Source: Promethearchaeota archaeon
GTDB taxonomy: Archaea > Asgardarchaeota > Lokiarchaeia > Sigyniarchaeales > SOKP01
Direction: 5' to 3'
Length of the DNA stretch: 64,000 nucleotides
NCBI GenBank assembly: GCA_016839765.1
Contig: JAEOTP010000069.1
Coordinates: forward strand, 1-64,000
The notes under the pieces: generated by a model
The model's input: only the letters and a program-made list of their open reading frames with translations
The model's database searches: none
Told to the model about the DNA's origin: nothing
Made by a program: the position numbers and the translations under genes
Shown: positions 62,863-64,000 of the stretch, one piece after another
How the letters are laid out: each line of letters begins with the position of its first letter
How positions within the stretch are numbered: position 1 is the stretch's first letter

Positions 62863-63337
62863 AAATAATTTAAGAAGACAAATGATTTTATATTTTCTTT
62901 TTGCTGCGTGTATGATCATTCTAAATTATCTTATACAGAAAACTAATCAACAATTGTTTGTGCCATTAATATGCGGAAATTTTGGATTTAATGAATTTAT
63001 TCATGCTGTTTATTGCTCAACCAACCCTTATAATATGCCTGAATTAATCGGTTCAATTCTTGCTGTAGGAATAACCTATCTTATTAAATTCTTTTTAGAT
63101 AAATATATCGTTTTTAAAAGAAGTGGTAGTAAGCTGAGGGAGACTTCAAAGGAATTTATGAAATATTTTTTCTTCGCAATATTAACTACTATTGAAAATA
63201 TTGGAATACAATTCCTTCTTACGAATTTTTTAAACACTCCATTAGAAGTAAGTTTCATTATAGCTCTTGCTATTGGTTACTTTACTAAATTTTTCTTAGA
63301 TAGGAAATATGTTTTTACACATGATTATTCATCTTAA
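62852..63337 (+). CDS. GtrA-family membrane protein
   Basis: About 161 aa with four hydrophobic segments (LYFLFAACMIILNYLIQ, LIGSILAVGITYLIKFFLD, YFFFAILTTIENIGIQFLL, SFIIALAIGYFTKFFLD). The twice-occurring KFFLDxxxVF motif (KYIVFKR, KYVFTH) is typical of GtrA proteins. These move or flip polyprenyl-phosphate sugars in surface glycan pathways. GTG 62852 (after AAAGGGTTATAAA) or GTG 62816 may be the start; it overlaps the upstream zinc-ribbon gene either way. Confidence 0.82.
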   Translation: MESKNNLRRQMILYFLFAACMIILNYLIQKTNQQLFVPLICGNFGFNEFIHAVYCSTNPYNMPELIGSILAVGITYLIKFFLDKYIVFKRSGSKLRETSKEFMKYFFFAILTTIENIGIQFLLTNFLNTPLEVSFIIALAIGYFTKFFLDRKYVFTHDYSS

Positions 63338-63516
63338 TACATGTTCTAACCACTTCTTATTCTGTGTAAATTTTAGAAAAGTTGTAACTCAAAAGCTATG
63401 CTCTTTAAAAGATAATAGAATTAGCTTTAATCTACTCTATGAATTTCATAAGTAGTATTATTAAATATTTATAATGAGTAGAAAAATTTAATAGCCTAAA
63501 TATTGTTTTTTATATT

Positions 63517-64000
63517 ATGTCAGATGAACGTGAACCTCAAAAAGATGAAGATGAATCAATCACAGAGGCTCTTTCAAGTTTAGGGTGGGTTGAAGAACGG
63601 GAAGAAGGCGAAAAACCCGTTTCAGAGGAAGAAAATCTCAAGGAACAGTTAGATGAATTTATTGAACAAAATAGAAAACTTAATGATCAACTAATAAAGT
63701 TATCAGAAGAATTGGATAATAGTAAGAAGGATTATGAATTCTTATTTCAAGAAAAAGAAAAATTTCAGCAAATGGCTGAGCAAAATAATAATACTATTGA
63801 AAATCTACTTCAAACTATTGTAAAAAAGGATGACAATATCAAAGAATTAGAAACAAAAACAGAAGCACTGTCCCAATCGTCTAAAAGCGATCTAGAAATG
63901 AGTCAGATTATAGAAGATAAAGATAAAGCGACTTTAGAGCTACAAAAGCAGTCTGAAACCCAGAAACAACAAATTGAAGAATTAGAGTTTTCAAATAATG
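63517..64000 (+). CDS. Coiled-coil protein (N-terminal part, runs off window)
   Basis: ATG 63517 opens a frame that continues to the window end, giving 161 residues. An acidic start (DERE.QKDEDES, then LSSLGWVEEREEG) precedes a long heptad helix (KLNDQLIKLSEELDNSKKD; IKELETKTEALSQ). No other domain is seen in the visible part. It may be a structural or regulatory coiled-coil protein; the LGWVEER element resembles those in other archaeal coiled-coil proteins, but I cannot name it. Confidence 0.7.
   Translation, partial: MSDEREPQKDEDESITEALSSLGWVEEREEGEKPVSEEENLKEQLDEFIEQNRKLNDQLIKLSEELDNSKKDYEFLFQEKEKFQQMAEQNNNTIENLLQTIVKKDDNIKELETKTEALSQSSKSDLEMSQIIEDKDKATLELQKQSETQKQQIEELEFSNN

Noticed and set aside
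1..64000. tRNA, rRNA, CRISPR array, insertion sequence, integrase site
   Set aside because: By eye I found no GTTCRAAT-type T-loops in a GC-rich cloverleaf, no spaced repeats and no transposase. A tRNAscan or CRISPR search would be decisive.

Overview
This is a low-GC window (roughly 30 % GC by eye) from an archaeon, most likely an Asgard archaeon, possibly Lokiarchaeia-like. Archaeal core genes are present: TFB, Rpo7 (RpoE'), Spt4, Rpo10 (RpoN), S24e, S27ae, S28e, S6e, L7Ae, L24e, GTP-dependent dephospho-CoA kinase, Kae1, Bud32 and archaeal-type ProS. Alongside them are eukaryote-like proteins: a Ras/Rab-type GTPase, two Roadblock/LC7 proteins, a longin-like protein, a possible gelsolin-like protein, an EMC3/TMCO1-family insertase and a dual-specificity phosphatase. 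Lineage below Asgard is inference. I saw no tRNA, rRNA, CRISPR array or insertion sequence.

Layout. 1-12.5 kb holds accessory and signalling genes: GNAT, C_GCAxxG_C_C protein, AbrB-type regulator, methyltransferase, HEAT-repeat protein, M28 and M20 peptidases, Roadblock proteins, the small GTPase, a HAD phosphatase paired with a polyprenol-kinase-like membrane enzyme, and a UroD-family protein. 12.6-21 kb is an information-processing block: rpoE', spt4, coaE-type kinase, rps24e, rps27ae, kae1, bud32, rps28e, rpl7ae, rpoN, rpl24e, rps6e. 21-32.7 kb holds a gelsolin-like candidate, a radical SAM protein, Fae-Hps, a TrmB-like giant coiled-coil protein with a membrane partner and a small winged-helix protein, a surface protein next to a membrane-bound regulator, and a CDF-like transporter flanked by winged helices. 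32.8-42 kb is metabolic: nitroreductase, M24, enoyl-CoA hydratase, PepD, PLP enzyme, MBL hydrolase, ProS. 43-46.7 kb has two tandem PlsY-plus-CTP-kinase fusions and TFB. 47-64 kb holds LarA, a nitronate-monooxygenase-like enzyme, a longin-like protein, a GlpA operon, an ICMT-like enzyme, two radical SAM proteins, a DUSP, a heterodimeric ABC exporter, an EMC3-like insertase and a GtrA protein.

Main observations. (1) Three small transcription genes (rpoE', spt4, rpoN) have no ATG, GTG or TTG that gives a full-length product. Each has an in-frame ATT exactly where the family's initiator Met belongs, behind a Shine-Dalgarno-like sequence. (2) rps27ae is split over two reading frames, with one zinc-binding CxxC in each. 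(3) Two tandem genes fuse a bacterial-type glycerol-3-phosphate acyltransferase (PlsY) to a DGK1-like CTP-dependent lipid kinase; a GlpA-type sn-glycerol-3-phosphate dehydrogenase operon lies 5 kb away. Together they suggest sn-G3P-based lipid chemistry in an archaeon. (4) Several proteins join winged-helix domains to membrane or coiled-coil parts. (5) Two peptidase-fold proteins (M20, M24) have lost most canonical metal ligands.

No gene-free stretch exceeds 300 bases; the larger gaps are commented on where they hold something.
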